DNA from: Alphaproteobacteria bacterium
Lineage (GTDB): Bacteria; Pseudomonadota; Alphaproteobacteria; CAAGCB01; CAG-977
DNA length: 8,862 nucleotides
Reading direction: 5' to 3'
Assembly (NCBI GenBank): GCA_021639925.1
Contig: JAJXEL010000077.1
Location: 804-9,665 of the forward strand
The notes beneath the pieces were generated by a model. The model did no database searches. It was given only the letters and a program-made list of their open reading frames with translations, and had not been told where the DNA came from. Below are positions 1 to 6,859 of this stretch, piece after piece. Each line of letters begins with the position of its first letter. Within the stretch, counting starts at the first letter, position 1. The position numbers were made by a program, and so were the translations under genes.

Positions 1-531
1 GAAAAGCGCCGGGCCTTTTTGGAAAAAAGAAATGAAGAAATAAAAGAGCGGACAGACAAAAACGGCGTTACGTCTTTGATGCGTTTTTGTGCGGGCGGAG
101 CATTAAGACAAGTTGTCAGAATTTGGCAAAAAGAACCGCATCGTTTTGACGCCGCGGCGAACGACGGGCGGACGGTTATAAATTTTGCGGCCAGGAGTTT
201 GCCTTGCCTGCGTTTCGTTTTGAAAAAAGGCAAAACAAGGTATAATTTTTCTCCTCTTGCCGATGCCTGTGAAATGCCGGCGGATATAGACCGGCGGCTG
301 GATTTGCTGATCCGGGCGGGTATGGATATCAACGCGGCGAATCCCGAAACGGAAACGCCTTTGATCGTGGCGGCGCAGACTTTTAACGTGCGGGCGTTAA
401 ACCGGCTGATCGCTGAGGGAGCGGACAAGACAATAAAAAACGCCGAAGGAAAAACGGCTTATGACATTGTCGCGCAAAACAGCGCCGTATTTGATTTCGG
501 CTGTCTGCCGGAAAAACTGAAACCATATTAA
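1..531 (+). CDS. Ankyrin-repeat protein, 5' end cut by window edge
   Basis: This reading frame is open from the first base and ends at TAA 529-531, so the gene probably starts left of the window. The TTG at 19 has no Shine-Dalgarno sequence before it, and the first internal ATG (79) lies inside the first repeat-like segment, so neither is a convincing start. Ankyrin-type pattern is seen twice. The weaker segment is near nt 58-200 (NGVTSL, then NDGRTVINFAA). The clearer one is at nt 250-470: LLIRAGMDINAANPETETPL, then LIAEGADKTIKNAEGKTAYD, the classical hairpin, helix and GAD-type turn. No signal peptide or membrane segment is visible in the part seen. Ankyrin repeats bind other proteins; the partner and cellular role cannot be told. 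The N-terminal segment seen (EKRNEEIKERTDK) is strongly charged and probably helical. The family call is fairly safe; function is unknown. Confidence 0.75.
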   Translation, partial: EKRRAFLEKRNEEIKERTDKNGVTSLMRFCAGGALRQVVRIWQKEPHRFDAAANDGRTVINFAARSLPCLRFVLKKGKTRYNFSPLADACEMPADIDRRLDLLIRAGMDINAANPETETPLIVAAQTFNVRALNRLIAEGADKTIKNAEGKTAYDIVAQNSAVFDFGCLPEKLKPY

Positions 532-577
532 TCTGCAGCCTGTTCAAGACGGGATTCGAATCGAAATCTGTAAAAAA

Positions 578-602
578 ATCTTTTTTCGGCATGAAAAAAG
601 GT
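578..602. repeat. AT-rich inverted repeat downstream of ankyrin gene
   Basis: Arms CTTTTTTC (580-587) and GAAAAAAG (593-600) are exact reverse complements around the 5-nt loop GGCAT. An outer T-G and A-T pair extend the stem to 10 bp. On the plus strand no T-run follows, so it is a poor terminator for the ankyrin gene. On the minus strand it is followed by ATTTTTTTAC, but no minus-strand gene reaches it. The stem is nearly all A-T and could be partly chance in AT-rich DNA. Confidence 0.35.
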
Positions 603-618
603 ATATCACTTTGTAATG

Positions 619-635
619 GTAAAAATCATTTTTAC
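619..635. promoter_or_regulatory. 17-bp palindrome before the zinc-ribbon/HTH gene
   Basis: GTAAAAAT (619-626) and ATTTTTAC (628-635) are perfect reverse complements around one central C. The site ends 10 bp before the ATG at 646. It directly follows a -10-like TGTAAT (612-617; 5 of 6 to TATAAT), so it would cover the transcription start if that -10 is used; no good -35 was found. The position and symmetry suit an operator for a dimeric repressor, possibly the product of the following gene. The dyad is seen directly; its role is inferred. Confidence 0.4.
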
Positions 636-645
636 GGATTGAAAA

Positions 646-1092
646 ATGAAGTGTCCGAAGTGTTCTTCTCAGACTGTTATAAAGTATGGCCGCGCGCGCG
701 GCAGGCAGCGGTACAGATGTAAAGGCTGCGGCTGCCAGTTTACTTTGGAACGGCCGCGGACGCGCAGTCTGGAAGAAAAATTGTTCGCCATGAGCCTGCT
801 GGTTTCCGGTTTGTCGATGAATGCGGTGGCCAAAGCGCTGGGGGTCAGCGTTCAAAGCGTTATGCGCTGGAAAAATTCGGGCCTGATTATTTCTGACAAA
901 GTTGTTAAGGCTTTGCGCGTCCGCAAGGTTTTGCGGTCCGGAAAAGTAAAGATCGTCAAAAACAACGAACCGCAGCGCCAGGAAGTTGACGATTTTCAAT
1001 ATGGCGATGTTTATTCTTTGGAAACCCGCCTGCCGTCCGGGATTCGTGTTGATATTATTGTCAAAAGAAAAGCCCGGAACATTACAAAGTAA
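646..1092 (+). CDS. Orphan IS1 InsA-like zinc-ribbon/HTH protein
   Basis: The 148-aa protein opens with a zinc ribbon using Cys3 and Cys6 (MKCPKC) and Cys25 and Cys28 (RYRCKGC); Cys30 is an extra cysteine. An HTH follows at about residues 43-79, ending SVMRWKNSG. Both blocks match the layout of IS1 InsA, which has CPSC, HQRYLCSHC and an HTH ending in HLKNSG. InsA binds IS1 ends and represses transposition. Residues 80-148 do not resemble InsB: no DDE-type catalytic region is visible, and only 87 bp separate the stop codon from the next gene. No IS1-like terminal repeats were found. The likeliest readings are a domesticated transposase-derived regulator or a relic of an element that lost insB. 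The C-terminal part (DDFQYGDVYSLETRLPSG) is unfamiliar and may be a small beta-rich domain. The Shine-Dalgarno sequence is weak (CGGA at 635-638). The family call is firm for residues 1-80; the function is open. Confidence 0.75.
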   Translation: MKCPKCSSQTVIKYGRARGRQRYRCKGCGCQFTLERPRTRSLEEKLFAMSLLVSGLSMNAVAKALGVSVQSVMRWKNSGLIISDKVVKALRVRKVLRSGKVKIVKNNEPQRQEVDDFQYGDVYSLETRLPSGIRVDIIVKRKARNITK

Positions 1093-1136
1093 TAAATAAT
1101 TTTTTTTGCTTGCCTGGAAAAATGGCCTCTTTTATC

Positions 1137-1157
1137 TAAAAAAGCAAAACTTTTTTA
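1137..1157. promoter_or_regulatory. Dyad in the leader of the RND efflux operon
   Basis: TAAAAAAG (1137-1144) and CTTTTTTA (1150-1157) are perfect 8-bp arms around the loop CAAAA. The dyad lies 22 bp before the adaptor ATG in the only gap (1093-1179) where an operon promoter could sit. A weak promoter-like pair, TTGCCT (1110-1115), N17, TATCTA (1133-1138), runs into the left arm. The arms resemble those of the palindrome at 619-635 (TAAAAA/TTTTTA core) but the spacing differs. It may be an operator or leader hairpin, or chance in AT-rich sequence. It is too AT-rich and lacks a T-run to be a convincing terminator. Confidence 0.3.
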
Positions 1158-1179
1158 CTATGGATCAAAGGGTTGTCAG

Positions 1180-2331
1180 ATGAAGGTCATTCATTTAAGC
1201 AAAAGAAAAATTTTGCTGCAGGTTTTTATTCTGGCGTTGTGCGTCGGTTTCGGCTGGGAATTGAAAACGCGTTTAACGCCGTCGGCGGGGCAGGAGCAGA
1301 ACGGGGAAGTTCCTTATGTGGTAACAATGGACGCTTTGATGGAAAATACTGCGCCGCAGAAAAAATACATCGCGACGGTTGAAGCCATCAACAGCGTTGA
1401 CGTCAAAGCGCAGGTGACCGGTTATCTGGACAAGATTTTGTTTCGGGAAGGAGGATTTGTTAAAAAAGACCAGGTGTTGTTTGTTATCGAACAAAGCCGG
1501 TATAAAGAGGCGGTAAACAGCGCCGACGCCGAAGTGGCGCGGACAAAAGCGAATTTAAAGCAAATTGAAAGCGACCATAAACGCAATAAAGTTTTGTTTG
1601 CGCAAAAAGTATTAACGGCGTCAAATATCGAAGCGTCCGAAAGCGCTTTGGCTCAGGCCCGGGCGGCGGTCAAATCCGCACAAGCAAACGCCGAAGTGGC
1701 GCGTATTAATTTGGGGTATACGGAAATCCGGGCTCCGATCGACGGCTTTATCGGCAAAGCTTTGATTACCAAAGGTAACTACATTGACATGTCGGGCCGC
1801 CCGATGGCGCGTATTGTGCAGATTTCGCCGATCCGCGTTTCGTTTTCCGTCACGGACCGCGACAGGCTGGAAGCGATCGGACGTCTGGGGACCAAGGACG
1901 ATTTGACGGGAAATTTAAAAATTATCCTGCCGGATGAAAAGATTGTGCCGGCGAAAGTAATTTCCGCCTTTTTTGACAGCGAAGTTAATGCGATGACGGC
2001 GACGGTTGCGGCATATGTCGATGTGGAAAACAAGGACGGCCTGCTGCTGCCGGGGAATCATGTTGATGTTATTGTTCATACGGACAAAGAAAAACCGTTG
2101 GTTTTGATTCCGCAGTCCGCGGTTGTCCAGGACGCGCGGGGCGTTTTTGTTTATATCGTCAATGAAGAAGAAAGGGCGCAGAAGCAATATATAAAAGCAG
2201 GCCCGTTGATTGCGGACCGCCTGGTTGTCGCCGACGGGCTGAAGGCCGGCGACAGGATTATCGTCCAGGGGCTGCAAAAAGTCGAAAACGGTTCGCCCGT
2301 CAGACAAAGCTTTGTGAAACCGGAGGGCTGA
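1180..2331 (+). CDS. RND efflux periplasmic adaptor (AcrA/MexA family)
   Basis: This membrane fusion protein bridges the inner-membrane RND pump and the outer-membrane channel. At 383 aa it is of normal family length. Residues 11-26 form one hydrophobic N-terminal anchor. Cys21 sits in LALC, which is a poor lipobox because Leu is at -1, so a membrane-anchored rather than lipidated adaptor is more likely. Two lipoyl-like half motifs flank an alpha-helical hairpin: VEAINSVDVKAQVTGYL, with the following FVKKDQVLFVIE, and later INLGYTEIRAPIDGFIG. The hairpin between them is Ala- and Glu-rich (about residues 107-180). Beta-barrel and membrane-proximal domains follow (VSFSVTDRD; LLLPGNHVDVIV; LIPQSAVVQD). 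AAAGGG at 1167-1172 lies 7 bp before the ATG and supports this start. It is the first gene of a three-gene operon; the transporter starts 1 bp after its stop. The substrate cannot be told from sequence. Confidence 0.95.
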   Translation: MKVIHLSKRKILLQVFILALCVGFGWELKTRLTPSAGQEQNGEVPYVVTMDALMENTAPQKKYIATVEAINSVDVKAQVTGYLDKILFREGGFVKKDQVLFVIEQSRYKEAVNSADAEVARTKANLKQIESDHKRNKVLFAQKVLTASNIEASESALAQARAAVKSAQANAEVARINLGYTEIRAPIDGFIGKALITKGNYIDMSGRPMARIVQISPIRVSFSVTDRDRLEAIGRLGTKDDLTGNLKIILPDEKIVPAKVISAFFDSEVNAMTATVAAYVDVENKDGLLLPGNHVDVIVHTDKEKPLVLIPQSAVVQDARGVFVYIVNEEERAQKQYIKAGPLIADRLVVADGLKAGDRIIVQGLQKVENGSPVRQSFVKPEG

Positions 2332-2332
2332 A

Positions 2333-5300
2333 ATGTTTTCTGAATTTTTTTTGAAACGACCGCGTTTTGCGATCGTCATTGCCATCGTTATGTGTTTGGC
2401 GGGACTGGTTTCGTTAAAGTTTTTGCCGATTGCGCTGTATCCTGAAATTACGCCGCCGGTTGTGACCGTTTCCGCGACATATCCCGGCGCGTCCGCCGAT
2501 GTTATTTCAAAAATGGTCGCCATTCCGATTGAAAGGGAAGTCAACGGCGTTGAAGATATGCTGTATATGTCTTCTTCGTCCGAAGACACGACGTATACGC
2601 TGACGGTAACGTTTAAAACGGGCGTTGATCCCGATATGGCGCAGGTCAAGGTGCAGAATCGCGTACAGATTGCGGCGGCTTCTTTGCCGGCGGAAGTCAC
2701 GCGGCAAGGGGTGACGGTAACGCGCGAATCGACGAATATGCTGGGCATGTTGTCGTTTACGTCGCCGCAAAAAACGGTCAGCCACCTGGCTTTGGCCGAT
2801 TTTGTAACGGACAATGTCAAGGAAGCTTTGGCGCGTATAGACGGCGTCGGCGGGGTTGATGTTTACGCGGCCAGTTCGTCCATGCGGGTTTGGCTGAATT
2901 CGGATAAAATGGCGGCTTTGAATATTACAGCGGGCGATGTGCGTGCGGCGATTTCTTCACAAAATTATCAGCCGACGCTGGGCAAACTGGGGGCTGCTCC
3001 CAGTGAAACGGCGCAGATGGTATATGCGTTGAAAACTCTGGGAAGAATTAATGAGGTTGAAGATTTTCGTGAAATTATCGTCAGAACGGCAGATCACGGC
3101 GGGCTGGTCAGGTTAAAGGATATTGCCAAAGTCGAATACGGCGAAGAAACCTATGGCGTGTCGGCTTATAACAACGGCGTTCCGTCCGTTACGATGCAGA
3201 TCAAGCTGTCGTCGGGGGCCAATGCGATTGACGCCATGCGCAAAGTCCGCGCCGAACTTAAACGGCTGGAAGCTTATTTCCCCCAAGACGTCGCTTATGT
3301 CTTTAATTACGATTCGACCGAATATATCCACGCTTCCGTCGCCGAAGTGCTGCATACGCTGGCGGAAACTTTTATTTTGGTTGTCTTTGTCTGCTGGCTG
3401 TTTTTACAGAACTGGCGAACGACGCTGATTCCTTTGATCGCCGTTCCCGTTTCGCTGCTGGCAACGTTTGTCGTTATGCTGGTTTTGGGATTCAGCATCA
3501 ATATGTTTACGCTGTTCGGCATCGTTTTGGCAATCGGAGCCGTCGTCGATGACGCGATTGTCGTTGTCGAACGCGTCATGCACCTGATGGAAAAGGAAAA
3601 ACTGACGCCTTTGGAAGCGTCGAAAAAAACAATGCGGGAAATTACGGGCGCTCTGATTTCCACAACGCTGGTCATGGTCGTTATTTTTGTTCCCATCGCC
3701 TGTATGGGAGGCATTACCGGCCGGATTTACCAGCAGTTCGCCATTACGATCAGTACGTCTTTGGTTTTTTCCGCGGTTAACGCTTTGACTTTGTCGCCTG
3801 TTTTGTGCGCCTATTTTTTAAAACCGTATCAACCGTACAAAAAAGGACCGCTGGCCTGGTTTAACCGTCTGGTTAATACGACAACGAACGGATATGCGCG
3901 CACGGCGGCTTTGTTTACACGCAGAATCAGCGTAATCGCTTTGATTTTCGTTCTGTTGGTTTTGCTCAATGCCGGATTGTTCAGGCTGAACGGCACTTCT
4001 TTTATTCCGAACGAAGACCAGGGGGTTTACATTGTCAATGTGACTTTGCCCGAAGGCGCTTCGTTTAACAGGACAAAACAGGTGGTTGAAAAGATTACGC
4101 CGGTCATTTTAAAACAGTCCGGCGTACGCGGAACGACAGGCGTCGTCGGCATCAGTATTCTGGCCGGGCGTTCGGAAAACGCCGCGATGATTATCGTCGA
4201 TCTGGATCCGTGGGAAAAAAGAAAAGATCCGTCTTTGTATTCGACGACGATGATGAACGCGATGCGTGCCAAGCTGTCTTCGGAAATTCCCGAAGCCGAC
4301 CTGCAGTTTTTTGAATTTCCTGCGATTAACGGGCTGGGCAACCAGGGGGGTATGGATTTCCGTTTTCAGATGATCGAAGGCATGGATTACACCAGACTGG
4401 ACGCGCAGGTACAGCAGTTTTTGGCTTTGGTGAATATGGATCCGTCGTTTTTGTATGCGTTTACAACGTTTACGTCGCAGACGCCGGCCGTATTTATTGA
4501 AATCAACCGGGAAAAAGCCGAAGCGCTGAACGTGCCGCTGAGCAATCTGTATTCGACGCTGGAAGCTTACCTGGGATCGATGTACGTCAACGATATTAAC
4601 ATCGGCACGCAGGTCAACAAAGTCGTTGTACAGTCCGACGCGGTTTACCGCAACGACATTGACGGTATGAAAAACATTTATGTTCCGGCGACAAACGGAG
4701 AAAAAGTCCCGCTGGGCAGTTTGGTTTCCCTGTCGCAGGTCATGTCGCCGCGCGTTATTACGCGTTACAACCAATATCCGAACGCGACCGTGACGGCGAT
4801 GCAAAATCCCGCCGTCAGTTCCGGCGAAGCGATGCAGACAATGGAAAGCCTGATGCGAAAAATCGGCAAAGGGTTTTCTTTTGAATGGTCGGGTATGAGC
4901 TGGCAGGAAAAAAACAATCAGGGGCAGATGGGCTTACTGCTTTCTTTGGCGGTTGTGTTCGCTTATTTGTTCCTGGTGTCTTTGTATGAAAGCTGGATTC
5001 TGCCGGTGCCGGTTTTAATGTCGGTTACCGCGGCGACGGCGGGCGCTTTGGCGGGACTGCTGATAATGGGATTGCCGTTGTCGATTTATGCGCAGCTGGG
5101 AATTGTCATGCTGGTCGGGCTGGCCAGTAAAAACGCGATTTTGATTGTCGAATTCGCCCGTGACGCGCGGGCCGCGAACCGTTCGGTGCCGCAGGCGGCG
5201 TTGTATGCTTTGCGCGAACGTTTCCGCGCGGTTTTGATGACGGCTTTCGCTTTTATTTTAGGGGTGCTGCCCATGATGCTGGCGACCGGCGCCGGGGCGA

Positions 5301-5446
5301 ACAGCCGCCGCGCGATCGGAACGCCCGTATTTTTCGGCATGTTGGTCGGCACGTTTGCCGGGTTGTTTCTGATTCCGCTGTTGTACGTTTTAGTCCAGAC
5401 GCTGGCTGAAAAATATTCCAAATCAAAAAGAAAGGCAAAAAAATGA
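2333..5446 (+). CDS. HAE1-type RND multidrug efflux transporter (AcrB/MexB family)
   Basis: This inner-membrane proton/substrate antiporter should export hydrophobic or amphiphilic compounds through the adaptor and the TolC-type channel. At 1037 aa it is close to AcrB (1049). It has TM1 near residues 11-30, a first periplasmic porter loop beginning YPEITPPVVTVSATYPGA, a TM2-TM6 block near 336-496, TM7 near 531-551, a second periplasmic loop, and TM8-TM12 near 866-1026. The proton-relay residues are present: Asp406-Asp407 in AVVDDAIVVVE match AcrB D407/D408, and Lys933 in GLASKNAILIVEFARD matches K940. The motif MSSSSEDTTYTLTVTFKTG and the VKVQNRVQ segment are typical of the drug-exporting (HAE1) rather than metal-exporting (HME) branch. 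GGAGGG at 2322-2327, 5 bp before the ATG, is a strong ribosome site. The Lys-rich tail (KSKRKAKK) ends in a TGA overlapping the next ATG. There is no sign of truncation. Substrate range is unknown. Confidence 0.96.
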   Translation: MFSEFFLKRPRFAIVIAIVMCLAGLVSLKFLPIALYPEITPPVVTVSATYPGASADVISKMVAIPIEREVNGVEDMLYMSSSSEDTTYTLTVTFKTGVDPDMAQVKVQNRVQIAAASLPAEVTRQGVTVTRESTNMLGMLSFTSPQKTVSHLALADFVTDNVKEALARIDGVGGVDVYAASSSMRVWLNSDKMAALNITAGDVRAAISSQNYQPTLGKLGAAPSETAQMVYALKTLGRINEVEDFREIIVRTADHGGLVRLKDIAKVEYGEETYGVSAYNNGVPSVTMQIKLSSGANAIDAMRKVRAELKRLEAYFPQDVAYVFNYDSTEYIHASVAEVLHTLAETFILVVFVCWLFLQNWRTTLIPLIAVPVSLLATFVVMLVLGFSINMFTLFGIVLAIGAVVDDAIVVVERVMHLMEKEKLTPLEASKKTMREITGALISTTLVMVVIFVPIACMGGITGRIYQQFAITISTSLVFSAVNALTLSPVLCAYFLKPYQPYKKGPLAWFNRLVNTTTNGYARTAALFTRRISVIALIFVLLVLLNAGLFRLNGTSFIPNEDQGVYIVNVTLPEGASFNRTKQVVEKITPVILKQSGVRGTTGVVGISILAGRSENAAMIIVDLDPWEKRKDPSLYSTTMMNAMRAKLSSEIPEADLQFFEFPAINGLGNQGGMDFRFQMIEGMDYTRLDAQVQQFLALVNMDPSFLYAFTTFTSQTPAVFIEINREKAEALNVPLSNLYSTLEAYLGSMYVNDINIGTQVNKVVVQSDAVYRNDIDGMKNIYVPATNGEKVPLGSLVSLSQVMSPRVITRYNQYPNATVTAMQNPAVSSGEAMQTMESLMRKIGKGFSFEWSGMSWQEKNNQGQMGLLLSLAVVFAYLFLVSLYESWILPVPVLMSVTAATAGALAGLLIMGLPLSIYAQLGIVMLVGLASKNAILIVEFARDARAANRSVPQAALYALRERFRAVLMTAFAFILGVLPMMLATGAGANSRRAIGTPVFFGMLVGTFAGLFLIPLLYVLVQTLAEKYSKSKRKAKK

Positions 5447-6825
5447 AAAAATCAACGGCCCTTTTTATACTTTTTTCCGTTTTGCCCGTTCTGCCGGCGC
5501 GGGCGTTTGACCCGATGTCGGTGTACGCGCAAAAAGCGCCTGAAGGCTGTCTTTCCTCTTCTGTCGGCAAAGGAAAGCTGAGTTTGAACGATTTAATTCA
5601 GATCGGCATCTGCAACAACCCCGATTTAAACCGCAGTTATATGGCGGTCAAATCTTCCGAAGCGGCTTTGGGCGCGTCCAAAGCGGCGTATTTGCCCTCC
5701 GTCAGCCTCAGCGGCGCGATGTCCGCGGCGCATTATAAAGGGCAGTATGACGAACCGGACGCCGATATTTATAAAAAAATGAAAGCCAAACCTTATTCCG
5801 TCAATATCGCTTTAAATTGGCTTTTGCTGGATTTCGGAGGCCGTTCGGCGTCAACGCAGATGATGAAAGCGTATATGGAAGCGGCGGCTTTTGGTTATAA
5901 TGCGGCGCTGCATGATATTATTCTGGGGATCAACAGCGCTTATTTGGATCTGCTGAGCGCCGAAGAAGTTTTAAAAAGCGCGGAAACCAGCGTCGCTTCG
6001 TATAAAAAGTCATATGATGAAACGCAGAAAAAATACCAGGTCGGCAAAGCGGCGACGTCGGATCTGTTGTTGGCGAAAACGACTTATCTGCGTTCGCAGC
6101 TGGCAGTGACTTCGGCTAAAAACACAATTGAAAAAAATCAGGCGAATTTGGCGCGGTTGTTAAATCTGCCGCCGGAAACAAAGTTTGATCTGGTTATTCC
6201 GAAAAAGGATAATGCTTCGACGGCGCTGCGGCAGAATTTATCCGTGCATGAAATGATTCGCATAGCTTTGGAACTGCGTCCGGAATTAAAAAGCGCCGAT
6301 CAGTCCCGGAAAGCCGCGAAACAAAACGTATCCGCCGCGAAATCGGCAATGGCGCCGACATTGGCTTTGTATGGAAACGCGTCTTATGCCGACCGGTGGA
6401 AAGACGACAAGCCGTTTGAAAACGGATACCCCTACACCTATGGGGGAGAAGTCGGCCTGTCGCTGAATATGCCGTTGTTTGAAGGTTTTTCCAAAATGTA
6501 CGGCCTTGCCAAAGCCCGTTATGATTATCAACAGGCCGTTTATGCGCAGAAAAGCACGCTGGATACGGTTAAAAACGAAGTCTGGTCGGCTTATCAGGAT
6601 TACCAGACCGCGCTGGCGTCTTATACGATCAACCAGGACGTATTAAAAAGCGCGGAAGAAAACGAACGCGTTTCGCGTGCGTCTTACCGCGCGGGCAAAG
6701 AAACGCTGTTAAATCTGCTGACGGTTCAGGCGCAGCTGGCCTCTGCCAGGCAGGAACTGATCGTTTCGTTTTATACGGTGCTGATCGGCAAAGCGAATTT
6801 GTACCGCGCCGTCGGGAAGTTTTAA
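5443..6825 (+). CDS. TolC-family outer-membrane efflux channel
   Basis: The 460-aa protein is the outer-membrane exit duct for the pump encoded just upstream. A Sec signal peptide is clear: MKKSTALFILF, a hydrophobic core, then ARA with likely cleavage after Ala21; there is no lipobox. Two OEP repeats follow. The first starts near residue 46 (LSLNDLIQIGICNNPDLNRS), has LNWLLLDFGGRSA before the helical stretch, and VGKAATSDLLLAKTTYLRSQ. The second starts near residue 268 (HEMIRIALELRPELKSADQS), with VGLSLNMPLFEGF and YRAGKETLLNLLTVQAQL. Cys36 and Cys57 are the only obvious cysteines and could form an N-terminal disulfide; this is an inference. The ATG overlaps the transporter stop codon (ATGA at 5443-5446), indicating translational coupling, and AAAGG at 5431-5435 is a ribosome site 7 bp upstream. 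It ends just before a strong terminator. Confidence 0.94.
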   Translation: MKKSTALFILFSVLPVLPARAFDPMSVYAQKAPEGCLSSSVGKGKLSLNDLIQIGICNNPDLNRSYMAVKSSEAALGASKAAYLPSVSLSGAMSAAHYKGQYDEPDADIYKKMKAKPYSVNIALNWLLLDFGGRSASTQMMKAYMEAAAFGYNAALHDIILGINSAYLDLLSAEEVLKSAETSVASYKKSYDETQKKYQVGKAATSDLLLAKTTYLRSQLAVTSAKNTIEKNQANLARLLNLPPETKFDLVIPKKDNASTALRQNLSVHEMIRIALELRPELKSADQSRKAAKQNVSAAKSAMAPTLALYGNASYADRWKDDKPFENGYPYTYGGEVGLSLNMPLFEGFSKMYGLAKARYDYQQAVYAQKSTLDTVKNEVWSAYQDYQTALASYTINQDVLKSAEENERVSRASYRAGKETLLNLLTVQAQLASARQELIVSFYTVLIGKANLYRAVGKF

Positions 6826-6830
6826 AAAAG

Positions 6831-6859
6831 AAAAAGCCTCTGTTAATCAGAGGCTTTTT
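6831..6859. terminator. Bidirectional intrinsic terminator between convergent operons
   Basis: AAAAAGCCTCTG (6831-6842) and CAGAGGCTTTTT (6848-6859) form a perfect 12-bp stem with the 5-nt loop TTAAT. On the plus strand it is followed by TTTTTTATTTTTTT and ends the efflux operon 5 bp after the channel stop codon. On the minus strand the same stem is followed by a T-rich run (CTTTTTCTTTTTT), so it also ends the merR-phosphorylase operon. The phosphorylase stop codon (6843-6845) lies inside the loop, and its last codons form one arm of the stem. Confidence 0.93.

Noticed and set aside
553..562. GATTCGAATC palindrome resembling a tRNA T-loop
   Set aside because: The flanking bases do not form a T-stem or acceptor stem on either strand, and no anticodon arm is nearby, so it is not a tRNA or a clear tRNA fragment.
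544..999. 151-codon minus-strand open frame opposite the zinc-ribbon gene
   Set aside because: It has no domain pattern or ribosome site, and the plus-strand frame has a clear zinc ribbon and HTH.
646..1092. Complete IS1-type insertion sequence
   Set aside because: No insB, no terminal inverted repeats and no target duplication could be found in 532-1179; only an InsA-like protein is supported.
1081..1107. ATTAC-AAA-GTAAT with a downstream T8 run as a terminator of the zinc-ribbon gene
   Set aside because: The stem is only 5 bp and AT-rich, and the T-run begins 6 bp away; too weak to call an intrinsic terminator.
1915..2820. Long minus-strand open frame opposite the adaptor/transporter junction
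   Set aside because: It is antisense to two well-supported genes, crosses their junction, has no recognisable domain, and is explained by codon bias of the plus-strand genes.
4109..4804. 231-codon minus-strand open frame inside the transporter gene
   Set aside because: The translation is Arg-, His- and Val-rich with no domain pattern, and it lies wholly inside the RND coding sequence.
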